DNA from: Streptomyces filipinensis | GTDB taxonomy: Bacteria > Actinomycetota > Actinomycetes > Streptomycetales > Streptomycetaceae | Direction: 5' to 3' | Length of the DNA stretch: 64,000 bases | Assembly: GCF_014649495.1 (NCBI RefSeq) | Contig: NZ_BMTD01000001.1 | Location: 806,001 to 870,000 of the forward strand | Shown here: piece after piece, positions 1 through 8,344 of the stretch | Numbering within the stretch: the first letter of the stretch is position 1 | How the letters are laid out: every line of letters begins with the position of its first letter | Position numbers and translations under genes: made by a program | The notes under the pieces: model-generated | What the model saw: the letters and a program-made list of their open reading frames with translations, nothing else | The model's database searches: none | Told to the model about the DNA's origin: nothing

Positions 1-236
1 CTGTTGGTGGCGGCCGGGTTCCAGCCGCTCTCCCGCTCGACGATCTTGCTGAACGCGTTGAACTGCGCGGCGTCCGGGATCATCTTGTGCGCGATCGCCT
101 GAGCGGAGGAGGCAGCGGCCGGGGCGGCCTGGGCGGGCGCCGCGGACAGCGCCATACCGGCGGTGGCGGCGGCCACGGCGGCGGCGGTGAGGGCCTTCTT
201 CGGGGAAGCGATGCGGCGGATGAAGGAGACGGACAC
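1..236 (-). CDS. Secreted transglycosylase-like (SLT domain) protein, 5' part only
   Basis: Only the first 78 or so residues are in the window; the gene continues past the left edge. A GTG start at 234-236 gives a signal peptide with a basic start (SFIRRIASPKKAL), an alanine-rich core and an AQA cleavage site. The mature part begins with AQAIAHKMIPDAAQFNAFSK and then VERESGWNPAAT. The E-R-E-S-G-W-N-P stretch is the catalytic-Glu region of actinobacterial SLT/Rpf-like transglycosylases, which cleave peptidoglycan glycan strands outside the cell. Function is inferred from this motif and the signal peptide; the rest of the domain cannot be seen. It is transcribed away from the ECF operon next door and has a long leader. 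Confidence 0.75.
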   Translation of the reverse strand, partial: MSVSFIRRIASPKKALTAAAVAAATAGMALSAAPAQAAPAAASSAQAIAHKMIPDAAQFNAFSKIVERESGWNPAATN

Positions 237-568
237 GGAGAACCTCTTGCGTCGGGGACAGGGGGTCGCCCGCATGGGATGGACCACGTGCTGTGGCCGC
301 ATGCGTCGGCGCCGCGGCCCTGAGGGCTCGTGGCGCCTGGCGACGTCATCCAGACAAGCAGCCGCGCAGCCGGTCCGCAATGACCCCTTTTACTAGTTGT
401 GGCCGGATCCGCGGGAATCGTCGGCTCTGTGGCGTGGCTCTCAAAGCCCAGGTCGGAAGGGGTGCACGAAGGGACGTATCGGACATTTAGTACTACGGCC
501 CCGTATCGTAGGTGACGTGCGTCATGTGGGGTGCTTCACCGGCTCGCTCACCGCGCGGACACGGCGCC
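237..568. other. Intergenic leader of the transglycosylase gene, no ORF supported
   Basis: About 330 bases lie between the SLT gene and the end of the ECF S-component gene. I see no convincing coding sequence. The only clear symmetry is a 12-bp perfect palindrome, TGACGTGCGTCA, at 513-524, far upstream of the SLT start. Wall-hydrolase genes in streptomycetes often have long regulatory leaders (c-di-AMP riboswitches are known for rpf genes), but I could not recognise that motif here. Confidence 0.4.
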
Positions 569-1390
569 TCACCCAACGTGCTCGTCGAATGTGACCGCGG
601 TCTCGAACGCGGCCCGCCGGGTGGCCCGGCGCAGCGCGCGCAGCACGGCCGGGCCGAGCGCGAGGGTCAGCGCCACCGTGCAGAGCGCCCGGCCCAGGTC
701 CCAGCCGAGGGAGGTGGCCAGGCAGTAGGCGACGAAACGGGCCAGGTTGGCCGGAACGGAGGCATGGGCGTCGAAGGAGATGTCCGAGGCGGAGGCCCCC
801 ATGAACGGCCAGCCCGCCAGATTCATGACCGTGCCGTAGGCGAAGGCGGCGAGGAAGCCGTAACCGGCCAGCATCAGCAGTTCGCCGCGCCCCCGCAGCC
901 GCACCGGCCACGGCAGCAGCCCGGCGCCCATGGTGAACCAGCCCATCGACAGCATCTGGAACGGCAGCCACGGCCCCACCCCGCCCGTGAGCAGCGCGGA
1001 CGCGAACATCGTCACCGAGCCCAGCGTGAAGCCGAAGCCGGGGCCCAGCACCCGCCCGCTGAGCACCATCAGGAAGAACATCGGCTCGATCCCGGCCGTA
1101 CCCGCGCCGACCGGCCGCAGCGCGGCCCCGGTCGCGGCCAGCACGCCCAGCATGGCCACGGCCTTCGGACCGAGATCCGACTCGGAGATCGTCGCCGCCA
1201 CGACCGCGACCAGCAGCACCAGCAGACCCGCGAAGAGCCAGGGCGCGTCCTCGGCGTGGGCGCTCAGGCCCGAGCCGGGCGGAGCGAGGAAGGGCCAGCA
1301 GAAGGCGACCACACCGACCGCGCTCACCAGCGCCAGCGCGGCGAGCGAGCGGGGGCCGAGACGGACGGCGTGCAGCCGTGCGGCACTCAT
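569..1390 (-). CDS. ECF transporter S component (putative cobalamin/corrinoid specificity subunit)
   Basis: This 273-residue polytopic membrane protein has about six hydrophobic segments, including LAALALVSAVGVVAF, WLFAGLLVLLVAVVAATI and FFLMVLSGRVLGPGFGF, as in energy-coupling-factor S subunits that bind the vitamin in the membrane. The ATG at 1388-1390 overlaps the TGA of the ATPase gene (ATGA), so translation is coupled. It is the last gene of an operon led by a cobalamin riboswitch, so cobalamin or a precursor is the most likely substrate. That assignment rests on the riboswitch and gene context, not on sequence. A cobalt S component is the main alternative, but the small CbiN/NikN-like partner typical of those systems is absent. 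Confidence 0.82.
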   Translation of the reverse strand: MSAARLHAVRLGPRSLAALALVSAVGVVAFCWPFLAPPGSGLSAHAEDAPWLFAGLLVLLVAVVAATISESDLGPKAVAMLGVLAATGAALRPVGAGTAGIEPMFFLMVLSGRVLGPGFGFTLGSVTMFASALLTGGVGPWLPFQMLSMGWFTMGAGLLPWPVRLRGRGELLMLAGYGFLAAFAYGTVMNLAGWPFMGASASDISFDAHASVPANLARFVAYCLATSLGWDLGRALCTVALTLALGPAVLRALRRATRRAAFETAVTFDEHVG

Positions 1391-3120
1391 CCGAGGGCCT
1401 CCCGTACCTGGGCCACGGTGAGCCACTGCTGCGGGGCGAGGATCTTCGTCACCTGCGGCGCGAAGGACGGCGAGGAGACGACGATCTGCGCCGTCGGCCC
1501 GTCGGCGATCACCTCGCCCTCGGCGAGCAGCACCACCCGGTGCGCGATCTCGGCCGCCAGTTCCACGTCATGCGTGGCCAGCACGATCGCGTGCCCCTCG
1601 GCGGCGAGCCCGCGCAGCACCGTCACCAGGCGGGCCTTGGCCGCGTAGTCCAGACCGCGCGTCGGCTCGTCGAGCAGCAGCAGGGGCGGCCGGGCGGTCA
1701 GGACGACCGCCAGGGCGAGCGCGAGGCACTGGCCCTCGGACAGGTCGCGGGGGTGGGTGCCGTCCGTGATCCCCGGCAGCAGCCCGGACACCAGGGTCCG
1801 GCAGGTGCCGGGCGGGGCTCCCGCGTCCCGGTCGGCCGCCGCGCACTCGTCGGCCACCGTGTCGGCGTACAGCAGATCGCGGGGGTCCTGCGGGACGAGG
1901 CCCACGCGGCGGACGAGGTCGCGAGGGGTGGTGCGGTGGGGGGTGGCCCCGCCGACGGTGACGGATCCGGCCGTCGGTGCCACCAGGCCGACGAGCGAGC
2001 CGAGAAGGGTGGACTTTCCGGCGCCGTTGCGGCCCATGAGGGCGATGGTCTCGCCCGGGGTCACGGTCAGATCCACCTGCCGCAGGGCGTCGATGCGGTC
2101 GCGGCGGACGGAGAGGGAGTGGGCCTCGGCGATGTGCGGGTGCGGCGTCGGCGCGGTGGGCGCGGGGCGGCGGCCGAAGAGGCGCCGGCGGCCCGCGGCC
2201 CCGGCGGTGGGGGCGGCGTCCGCAACGGGCGCGGGGCCGTACCTGCGGGCGGCTGCGCCGCGGGGCGCGACCGGCCCCGGCGCACCAGAACCGCCCCCAG
2301 CGGAGGCGACCAGGCGTTCTCGCAGGTCACCGGCCCTGCGGCGGGCATCGCGGACCGTCAGGGGGAGCGGGGACCAGCCCGCCAGGCGGCCCAGGTCGAC
2401 CACCGGCGGGAACACGGGGGAGACGGCCATCACCTCGGCCGGGGTGCCGACGACGGGCGCTTCGCCGGGGCCGGGCAGCAGGACGACCCGGTCGGCGTAC
2501 TGGATCACGCGCTCCAGCCGGTGCTCGGCCAACAGGACCGTCGTGCCCAGGTCGTGCACCAGGCGCTGGAGCACCGCCAGGACCTCCTCCGCCGCTGCCG
2601 GGTCCAGCGCCGAGGTCGGCTCGTCCAGGACCAGCACCTGGGGGTGCGGGGTGAGGACCGAGCCGATCGCCACCCGCTGCCGCTGCCCGCCGGAGAGGGT
2701 CGCGATGGGGCGGCCCCGCAGTCCGGCGAGGCCCAGCAGATCGAGGGTCTCCTCCACCCGGCGCCGCATCACCTCAGGGGCGAGCCCCAACGACTCCATG
2801 CCGTAGGCGAGTTCGTCCTCCACCGTGTCGGTCACGAAGTGGGCGAGCGGGTCCTGCCCCACCGTGCCCACGACATCGGCGAGTTGGCGCGGCTTGTGGG
2901 TACGGGTGTCCCGGCCGGCCACCGTGACACGGCCGCTCAGGGTGCCGCCGGTGAAGTGCGGCACCAGCCCGCTCACCGCGCCGAGCACGGTCGACTTGCC
3001 CACCCCTGACGGGCCGGCGAGCAGCACCAGTTCGCCTTCCGGGACCTCGAAGCCGACACCCCGGACGGCGGGCTCCGCGGCCCCGTCGTACGTCACGCTG
3101 ACATCCTCGAAGCGGATCAC
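1387..3120 (-). CDS. ECF transporter fused double ATPase (A-A')
   Basis: This 577-residue protein has two ABC ATPase domains in tandem. Domain 1 has Walker A GPSGVGKST (residues 36-44), signature LSGGQRQRVAIG and Walker B VLVLDEPTSALDP. Domain 2, after a Gly/Ala/Pro-rich linker, has Walker A GRNGAGKST, Walker B LLLLDEPTRGLDY and a degenerate signature, LSEGQCLALALA, with Glu in place of the usual first Gly. The two domains match EcfA and EcfA', fused as is common in actinobacteria, and would power S-component toppling through EcfT at the inner face of the membrane. The GTG at 3118-3120 overlaps the EcfT stop (GTGA). The Pro/Arg-rich reading further upstream in the same frame is antisense noise over ecfT, which is why this start was chosen. 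Confidence 0.92.
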   Translation of the reverse strand: MIRFEDVSVTYDGAAEPAVRGVGFEVPEGELVLLAGPSGVGKSTVLGAVSGLVPHFTGGTLSGRVTVAGRDTRTHKPRQLADVVGTVGQDPLAHFVTDTVEDELAYGMESLGLAPEVMRRRVEETLDLLGLAGLRGRPIATLSGGQRQRVAIGSVLTPHPQVLVLDEPTSALDPAAAEEVLAVLQRLVHDLGTTVLLAEHRLERVIQYADRVVLLPGPGEAPVVGTPAEVMAVSPVFPPVVDLGRLAGWSPLPLTVRDARRRAGDLRERLVASAGGGSGAPGPVAPRGAAARRYGPAPVADAAPTAGAAGRRRLFGRRPAPTAPTPHPHIAEAHSLSVRRDRIDALRQVDLTVTPGETIALMGRNGAGKSTLLGSLVGLVAPTAGSVTVGGATPHRTTPRDLVRRVGLVPQDPRDLLYADTVADECAAADRDAGAPPGTCRTLVSGLLPGITDGTHPRDLSEGQCLALALAVVLTARPPLLLLDEPTRGLDYAAKARLVTVLRGLAAEGHAIVLATHDVELAAEIAHRVVLLAEGEVIADGPTAQIVVSSPSFAPQVTKILAPQQWLTVAQVREALG

Positions 3121-4304
3121 GACGGCTCCTCGGGGGCGGAGGCGGGGGGTACGGCGAAGGCGGGGACGAGGGCGAGCAGGACGGCCGCGGCCGGCCACAG
3201 GGGGAGGGCCGGGGCGACGAGGGGGACGACGCCGGGATGCAGGGCCTCCGGGTCGCGGGCCGAGGCGAGCGTCAGCAGCGCGGCCACGGCGGCGCCGGAG
3301 CCGGCCACCAGCCAGGCCCGCGCGTCCCACGGGTCCGGCCGGTACCGGGTGCGCAGCGAACGCCGGCCGCCGAGCCGTAGCCCCGCGAGCGCGGCGACGA
3401 CACCCGCGAGCAGCAGCGGGACGCCGTACGCGCCGCCCTCCGCGGTGAGCAGCCCGTAGGTGCCGGCACACACGCCGAGCAGGCCGCCCAGGGTGAGCGC
3501 GGCCGTCGTCCGCCGGACGCGGGCGGGGACCTCGGCGGTGCGGCCGTAGCCGCGGGCCTCCATCGCGGCGGCGAGGGCCACGGAGCGTTCCAGCGCGCCC
3601 TCCAGCACCGGCAGCGCGACCTGCAGCAGACCGCGCAGGCCCCGGTCCGGCCGGCCCCGCAGGCGGCGGGCGGCGCGCAGGCGCTGGACGTCGGCGACGA
3701 GGTGCGGGGCGAAGGTGAGGGCGACGACCACCGCGACACCCGTCTCGTACAGCGCGCCGGGCAGGGACTTCAGCAGCCGGGTCGGGCCGGCGAGCGCGTT
3801 CGCCGCGCCGACGCAGATCAGGAGGGTGGCCAGCTTCAGCCCGTCGTAGGCGGCGAAGACGAGCGCCTCGGCGGTGACCTTTCCGCCCAGGCGGATGCCC
3901 TGCGCCCAGTGCGGGAGCGGGACTTCGGGGAGGGCGAGGAGGACGTGGGTGCCGGGGACCGGGGAGCCGAGCGCCACGGCGAAGAGAAGGCGGACGAGGA
4001 GGACGGCGAGGGCGAGCCGGGCGAAGGCGGTGTAGGCGTGGGAGGCGGGGGTGGCACCGCGGTGCGTGGCCACGACGTAGGCGGAGGCGGATATGAGGAG
4101 GGCGAGGAGGAGGGGGTTGGTGGTGCGGGTGGCGGCGGTACCGAGGGAGAGGGACCACAGCCACCAGGCACCGGGGTGAACGACGGTCCGGTGCCGGGTG
4201 CGGGCGGCGGTGGGGCGCCGCGACGGGCGGAGGTACCGCGGCTCCCCGGGGGCGCGGGGGACCGCGCGGTCGGCGCCCGCCGGACCGCGGTCAGGCGGAG
4301 CCAT
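3117..4304 (-). CDS. ECF transporter T component (EcfT family)
   Basis: This 395-residue membrane protein has a basic, proline-rich N-terminus followed by four to six hydrophobic helices (TNPLLLALLISASAYVV, LALAVLLVRLLFAVALG). The coupling-helix region carries the EcfT-type MEARGYGR motif. An earlier RAARRLRGR may stand for the first Ala-Arg-Gly motif in altered form. EcfT links the ATPases to the S component. The C-terminal third adds further hydrophobic segments (LTLGGLLGVCAGTYGLL, LLLAGVVAALAG), longer than the canonical family. The ATG at 4302-4304 lies inside the 3' end of the preceding gene (14-base overlap), and the stop overlaps the ATPase GTG. Confidence 0.88.
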   Translation of the reverse strand: MAPPDRGPAGADRAVPRAPGEPRYLRPSRRPTAARTRHRTVVHPGAWWLWSLSLGTAATRTTNPLLLALLISASAYVVATHRGATPASHAYTAFARLALAVLLVRLLFAVALGSPVPGTHVLLALPEVPLPHWAQGIRLGGKVTAEALVFAAYDGLKLATLLICVGAANALAGPTRLLKSLPGALYETGVAVVVALTFAPHLVADVQRLRAARRLRGRPDRGLRGLLQVALPVLEGALERSVALAAAMEARGYGRTAEVPARVRRTTAALTLGGLLGVCAGTYGLLTAEGGAYGVPLLLAGVVAALAGLRLGGRRSLRTRYRPDPWDARAWLVAGSGAAVAALLTLASARDPEALHPGVVPLVAPALPLWPAAAVLLALVPAFAVPPASAPEEPS

Positions 4305-4953
4305 CGCGTCGCCGCCGTGCCTGCCACGCCGCGGCGCCCGCCAGCGCGGCGACCGCTCCCGCGCCGATGGGCAGACCCAGCGACGGGCCGTCGTCCGAAC
4401 CGCCGTCGTCCGAACCACCGCTCTTCTCCGGCGACTTCCCGCCCCTCGACGCCGACACCTGCTCACCGCACCCCTTCTTCGGGTACCCGGCGATCGCGCA
4501 CAGCAGCGCGTTGGTGTCGTAGCGCAGGGGCGTGGCGACCGCAGCCAGCGCCTCCGCGCTCGTCGCGTCGGCGGACACCCGCGCGCAGGCCGTGCGGCGC
4601 GCCGGTGGTGTCTCGCCGGACGGCGCGTCCGCCGGGGTGCCGAAGTCGAGGACCAGGGCCACCCGCTTCGTGCCGGACCTGGCGGGCGTCCCCGCACAGA
4701 TGGCGCCGAAGTCCGCCGCGCCGCGCGGCCGGCTCGCGTCCGCCGAGTCCGCGCTCACCGCGAAACGGAAGCCCTCCACGGCGCCGTCGTCGGGACGGGC
4801 GGTCGACGGGCCCTGCGTGGCGTACGTCCAGTGCCCGCCCGTCCGCTCCCAGAAGGACCAGTAGCGGTAGCCGGTGGCGTGCGCCTGCCCGGCTCCGGCC
4901 AGTACGACCAGCGTGGCGCACAGCAGGCTCGCGGCGCGGCGGACCGCCGTCAC
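4291..4953 (-). CDS. Exported, membrane-anchored SCO2322-type protein of the cobalamin operon
   Basis: This 220-residue protein has an N-terminal signal peptide (VRRAASLLCATLVVLAGAGQAHA). The extracellular domain opens with YRYWSFWERTGGHWTYA and is followed by a low-complexity Ser/Gly/Asp linker and a C-terminal transmembrane helix with an Arg-rich tail (GAGAVAALAGAAAWQARRRR). This layout places the domain on the outer face of the membrane. I recall the family as the SCO2322 type, found beside ECF modules in streptomycetes; no biochemical role is known to me. Its four conserved-looking cysteines could form disulfides. The GTG at 4951-4953 overlaps the upstream TGA (GTGA), so it is translationally coupled. 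A role in substrate delivery to the ECF transporter is inference from context. Confidence 0.82.
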   Translation of the reverse strand: MTAVRRAASLLCATLVVLAGAGQAHATGYRYWSFWERTGGHWTYATQGPSTARPDDGAVEGFRFAVSADSADASRPRGAADFGAICAGTPARSGTKRVALVLDFGTPADAPSGETPPARRTACARVSADATSAEALAAVATPLRYDTNALLCAIAGYPKKGCGEQVSASRGGKSPEKSGGSDDGGSDDGPSLGLPIGAGAVAALAGAAAWQARRRRDGSA

Positions 4954-6167
4954 GGCTGGCGCTTCTTGCGGCCGCTGAGCAGGAAGCCGACGCCGATGCC
5001 GGCGACGAGGCAGACGCCGACGAACCACCACACACCAAGACCCGAACCGGACTTCTCGGAGTCCTCGGACTTCTTGGCCGCCTGTGCGGAGGAGTCCATG
5101 CTTGGGGCCGGACCCAGCTCGTTCAGCGAGCGGACCAGGCTCGTGCCGCCGAAGTCACCCGGCTGCGCGCCCACCGCGTGCGCGGCGAGGATCAGCTGGG
5201 CGTACGCCGCCGGACCGCTCTGCACGGCCCACGGGGAGGCGTTCTTCTCCAGCCAGGCGTACGACGCCTTCGCCTGCTCGGTGCGGCCGTCCGCGGCGAG
5301 TGCGACGACCGTGTCCGCCGTGTTGCCGAAGTCCGGCTGGTCCTTCGCGCCGGGCAGCGTGGACTGCAGATGACCGGACTTGGCGACGGTCGCCGCCAGG
5401 TACGCGCCGGCGTTGTCCGCGATCCGCGCGGGGGTGGGGTGGGCGGCCTCGGTGCAGGCGGCGTGCGCGGGCGCCTTGCCGGCCTGGACGACGAACCCCT
5501 TGCCGAGCGCGCCGAGCACACCGGCCGCCGAGGCGTCCGCGTTGGCGGCCTTCCTGCCCTTCTTGTCCGGCTGGAAGGCGAGGGCGCCGCCGTCCCGGTC
5601 ACAGGACAGGGCCATGGCGGCCAGCAGGTCGTAGGGGGACTTGCCGGACGTGCGCACGTCCGCCGGGTCGGTGCCGACGGCGGCCAGTGCGCCGATGACG
5701 ACGGAGGTGGAGTTGGTGTCGCTGGCCCCGCCCGGGTAGTAGCCCCAGCCGCCGTCCTTGTTCTGCACGGACTTCAGCCAGGCCACCGCCTTGCCGACGG
5801 CGGTGTCGTGCCCGCCCGCCGCCTTCAGGGCCTGTGCGGCGCCGGCCGTGCTGTTGGTGTCCACCGCGACCTTGCTGTCGCAGGCCTTCGCGGGCGTGGC
5901 GCGGAAGGCGGCGAAGGCGCCGTCGGCACACTGCTGGCCCGCGAGCCAGTCCACGGCCTTCGGGGCCGGCCGGTAGCCGAGGGTCCGCTGGGCGACCAGC
6001 GTCAGCGACTGGCGCCACACGCCGTCGTACGTCGGGTCGGACGTGCCGTACAGCCCGGACGGGATCGCGACCTTGGGAGACGGGGACGGGCCGGCGGCCG
6101 TGGCGGGCGCGGCGGCGGCCAGCACGGCTACGGCGGCGAGAGCCGCGGCACTGCGGCGGACGTTCAT
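4950..6167 (-). CDS. Surface-anchored alpha/alpha-barrel (prenyltransferase/squalene-oxidase repeat) protein, candidate cobalamin binder
   Basis: This 405-residue protein has a signal peptide (MNVRRSAAALAAVAVLAAA, cut after ATA/AAG), a central domain with repeated motifs of the form QxxDGAF or DGGWGYY, and a C-terminal helix (WWFVGVCLVAGIGVGFLL) with a GRKKRQP tail. The repeats fit the (alpha/alpha)6 barrel family that also contains intrinsic factor and transcobalamin, the animal B12 carriers. It lacks the acidic active-site motifs expected of a cyclase, so it is not obviously an enzyme. It is the first gene after the cobalamin riboswitch and heads the ECF operon. I infer an extracellular B12-capture role; the fold and location support it, but binding is untested. 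Cell-wall polymer recognition is an alternative. Confidence 0.85.
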   Translation of the reverse strand: MNVRRSAAALAAVAVLAAAAPATAAGPSPSPKVAIPSGLYGTSDPTYDGVWRQSLTLVAQRTLGYRPAPKAVDWLAGQQCADGAFAAFRATPAKACDSKVAVDTNSTAGAAQALKAAGGHDTAVGKAVAWLKSVQNKDGGWGYYPGGASDTNSTSVVIGALAAVGTDPADVRTSGKSPYDLLAAMALSCDRDGGALAFQPDKKGRKAANADASAAGVLGALGKGFVVQAGKAPAHAACTEAAHPTPARIADNAGAYLAATVAKSGHLQSTLPGAKDQPDFGNTADTVVALAADGRTEQAKASYAWLEKNASPWAVQSGPAAYAQLILAAHAVGAQPGDFGGTSLVRSLNELGPAPSMDSSAQAAKKSEDSEKSGSGLGVWWFVGVCLVAGIGVGFLLSGRKKRQP

Positions 6168-6179
6168 GGTCGGCGACTG

Positions 6180-6396
6180 CCTCTCCTGCGGGGAACCGGC
6201 AGCGCACGGGGACCCCCGGGCGGCTCGGCTCCGTAAACCTCGACGGTGCCGTACCCGGCGGACCGCCGGGTACGCGAGCCGGTCAACGTCCCGCCCGGGG
6301 CGGTCCGGCTCACCATCCTCGGGATGGTTGACGGTTGCGGGTCAGCGCCGGAATTGCACCGGCTTCCCCCCGTACGGGTGTGATGACGACGCCGCC
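6180..6396 (-). promoter_or_regulatory. Cobalamin (AdoCbl) riboswitch with upstream -10 element
   Basis: On the minus strand, 6331-6367 carries a classic B12 box: AAGCCGGTG, then AATTCCGG, then GCTGACCCGCAACCGT. The GAGCCGGA element follows about 20 bases later, near 6301-6310, and further paired segments run to about 6190. A good -10 hexamer, TAAAGT, sits at 6397-6402, which would start the transcript near 6390. The element lies in the leader of the alpha/alpha-barrel gene (start 6167) and so controls the whole ECF operon, most likely turning it off when cobalamin is plentiful. The B12 box is essentially consensus, so I am confident; the exact 3' limit and the terminator-versus-sequestration mechanism are not resolved. 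Confidence 0.93.
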
Positions 6397-6402
6397 ACTT
6401 TA

Positions 6403-6628
6403 CCGGCAGCCCTGAGCGCCCTGAGGAGTGGCCGTGGGCACAGGACGGCGGTGACCGGGGTCACGGTCCTGACGGAGACGGGCGGCCCGCCGGGCGGCCG
6501 ACCGCGCCCTGGCGCCGTGGGCGGTGGAACGTCCCGGGACCGGCGGGCACTTGACGCGGCGAGCGCTCGGGACGAACCGCGGGCCGACCAGCTCATCGGG
6601 CACGCGGCCGTACCGATCCGCCGCACCG
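6403..6628. other. Intergenic, nothing recognised
   Basis: About 225 bases between the riboswitch promoter and the ATP-grasp-like gene. It will hold the -35 region of the cobalamin-regulated promoter and any terminator of the neighbouring gene. I see no ORF with a ribosome binding site and no strong hairpin followed by a T run. Confidence 0.4.
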
Positions 6629-7492
6629 CTAGGCGGCGGCCCCGGCCACCCCCTCAAGCGCCCGCTCACACTGATGCGCGTCGTCACCCTCGACCGCCCA
6701 GTACCCGCGCCGCCCCGCCCCCGTCGGCTCCGCGAAGCGGATCGCCGCCGCCCGCTGCCGTGTGGGCGTCACGTCCGGCACCGTCCCGCACGCGAATGCC
6801 AGGGCCGCCCCCACCAGATCCACCCCCGTCGCCCGTTCCACGAGCCAGGGGATCAGGTCACCCGGCAGATGCGGTGCGACGCCGGTGACCCTCGGCCCCC
6901 GCCGGGTCAGCCGCACCCCCACGTGCGCGACGGTGTGCGTGAGCCCGAGCGCCCGTACCGTCCGTTCCACGGTCCGCCGGAGAAACCGGTTGTGCAGCAG
7001 CCCGTCATGAGCGTGGACCGAGTGGTGCAGCGGGGTCGTACGGGTCAGCGCGGTGATCCGGACCTCGTCGTCCAGGACGACCGTCTCGGCCGACACCAGC
7101 GGCCCCTCCGTGTCCTCCGGCCCCGCCGGCAGCACCCGGTGCCGGACCAGCAGCGCCCGTAACGCCGGTGGATCGGCGCAGGCGGCGGCCGTCTCGTACG
7201 GCAGACCCGGCAGCCCCAGCCGCCCGGTGACCCGCGCCGCCACGGCCAGGTGCGCCCTGCTCCAGGTCAGCACGCCGGCGACCGGATGACGGGCGGCGTA
7301 CCGCGCCACCGTCTCGGCCGTCTCCGCCTCTTGCGCGGGGTCAGCGGCGAGAAGGCCGGACAGGAACGGCCGCGCCCAGCCGGGCGCCGACGCGCCGACC
7401 AGCACCACCGGGCGCACGGCGGCGATCCGTGCCAGGGGGTAGCCGCCGTGCGCGGCCCGGCCGGCCCCGAGCAGAAGGACGGGCTGCGGCAT
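6629..7492 (-). CDS. ATP-grasp-like carboxylate-amine ligase homologue, possibly degenerate
   Basis: This 287-residue protein starts with LLLGAGRAAHGGY and resembles the PreATP-grasp and ATP-grasp domains of carboxylate-amine ligases: a nucleotide-fold start, a central lid-like region (RHRVLPAGPEDTEGPLVSAE) and a C-terminal LTRRGPRVTGVAPHLPGDLIPWLVE that matches the substrate/Mg part of the family. It is shorter than normal ATP-grasp ligases (about 400 residues). The usual lysine and glycine-rich ATP-clamp segment between residues 125 and 150 is not evident, so catalysis is doubtful. It is a single-gene unit, divergent from the HTH gene at 7763. Substrate unknown. Confidence 0.7.
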   Translation of the reverse strand: MPQPVLLLGAGRAAHGGYPLARIAAVRPVVLVGASAPGWARPFLSGLLAADPAQEAETAETVARYAARHPVAGVLTWSRAHLAVAARVTGRLGLPGLPYETAAACADPPALRALLVRHRVLPAGPEDTEGPLVSAETVVLDDEVRITALTRTTPLHHSVHAHDGLLHNRFLRRTVERTVRALGLTHTVAHVGVRLTRRGPRVTGVAPHLPGDLIPWLVERATGVDLVGAALAFACGTVPDVTPTRQRAAAIRFAEPTGAGRRGYWAVEGDDAHQCERALEGVAGAAA

Positions 7493-7649
7493 CGCGCGGC
7501 ACCCTTCGCGGGAGAGGCGGGACAGAGATCACCCCGGATGCCGCTCCCCCATAGACGGCACCCGGGGCGGGTCTGGACGACACCCAGGCGGGGCGAATCT
7601 TGCTCTCTGTGTCGTGATCCTCACCCGGCACGCCCTCAACTGTCAACGA

Positions 7650-7678
7650 TTGCTGCCGCATTGGGCAGGAAGTATTGT
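7650..7678 (+). promoter_or_regulatory. Candidate sigma-70-type promoter of the EspR-like gene
   Basis: TTGCTG (7650-7655) and TATTGT (7673-7678) are separated by exactly 17 bases, giving four of six matches to each consensus hexamer. The pair lies about 85 bases upstream of the GTG at 7763. It is the best vegetative-type promoter in an otherwise GC-rich gap. Predicted from sequence only. Confidence 0.35.
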
Positions 7679-7762
7679 CACGTCTGGTAGGCGAACGAGC
7701 GACCGGGTAGCCTCGCCGTCAGCCCAGCCACCGAACGGATGACACGCCCAGGGGGGACCTCG

Positions 7763-8344
7763 GTGAGTGACGCCTACGCCTCGCTGGCCGCTGTCCTGGA
7801 CCAGCTCGGCGAGTTGACCGGCCGGTCCGGCCGGCTGCCGGAAGTCCTCGACGCGGCCGACCTGTCCCATCGCACGGGCATCCCTGTGGGCGTCGTCGTC
7901 GAACTGCTCGCCGGCGGCCGGGCCGCGGAGACCTGCCTGGCCGAACGGGTGCGTCAGCGGCTGGACTTCATCCGCGAGACCCGGCGCCGGCCCGACGGCA
8001 AGCGGTACTCGCTGGACGAACTGGCGAGGATCGCCGGAACCAGCCGGCAGTGGCTGAGCGAGTGGCGCAAGAGCGGCATGCCGGGCCTGCAGCACACCGA
8101 CCGGCTGCGCCGCTTCTTCGGCCTGCCCGCCGGGTTCTTCACCGCCGACGAACCGGAAGCGCTGCACGAGGCGTTGCGGCCGGTGCTGCAGGCCCTGGAG
8201 GCCAAGGCGGACCCACTGCTGCGGCTGCGCGAGAGCGGCCTCGTACGACTCGCCGCCCGCGCCCCGGAGATGAACGCCCGCCAGCTCGCCACACTGGCCG
8301 ACCTCGCCGAGATGATCATCTCCGCGGAGCGCGGGCTGGGCTGA
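7763..8344 (+). CDS. EspR-like helix-turn-helix DNA-binding protein
   Basis: This 193-residue cytoplasmic protein has a central XRE-type HTH (SLDELARIAGTSRQWLSEWRKSG, approximately residues 75-97). It is followed by LRRFFGLPAGFFTADE and then a C-terminal helical segment (LRLRESGLVRLAARAPEMNARQ). The order, HTH, then 'phage-repressor' turn FFxxPAxFFTxD, then GVxRxAxRA-like helix, matches mycobacterial EspR, a dimeric nucleoid-associated regulator of ESX-1. I therefore infer a long-range or architectural regulator rather than a local repressor. GTG at 7763 is preceded by GGGGGGA and was preferred to the ATG eight codons upstream. Its 3' end overlaps the convergent SnoaL-like gene by 29 bases. 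Confidence 0.8.
   Translation: MSDAYASLAAVLDQLGELTGRSGRLPEVLDAADLSHRTGIPVGVVVELLAGGRAAETCLAERVRQRLDFIRETRRRPDGKRYSLDELARIAGTSRQWLSEWRKSGMPGLQHTDRLRRFFGLPAGFFTADEPEALHEALRPVLQALEAKADPLLRLRESGLVRLAARAPEMNARQLATLADLAEMIISAERGLG

Noticed and set aside
237..568. Possible c-di-AMP (ydaO) riboswitch before the SLT gene
   Set aside because: The gene type and long leader would fit, but I could not identify the conserved ydaO core sequences.
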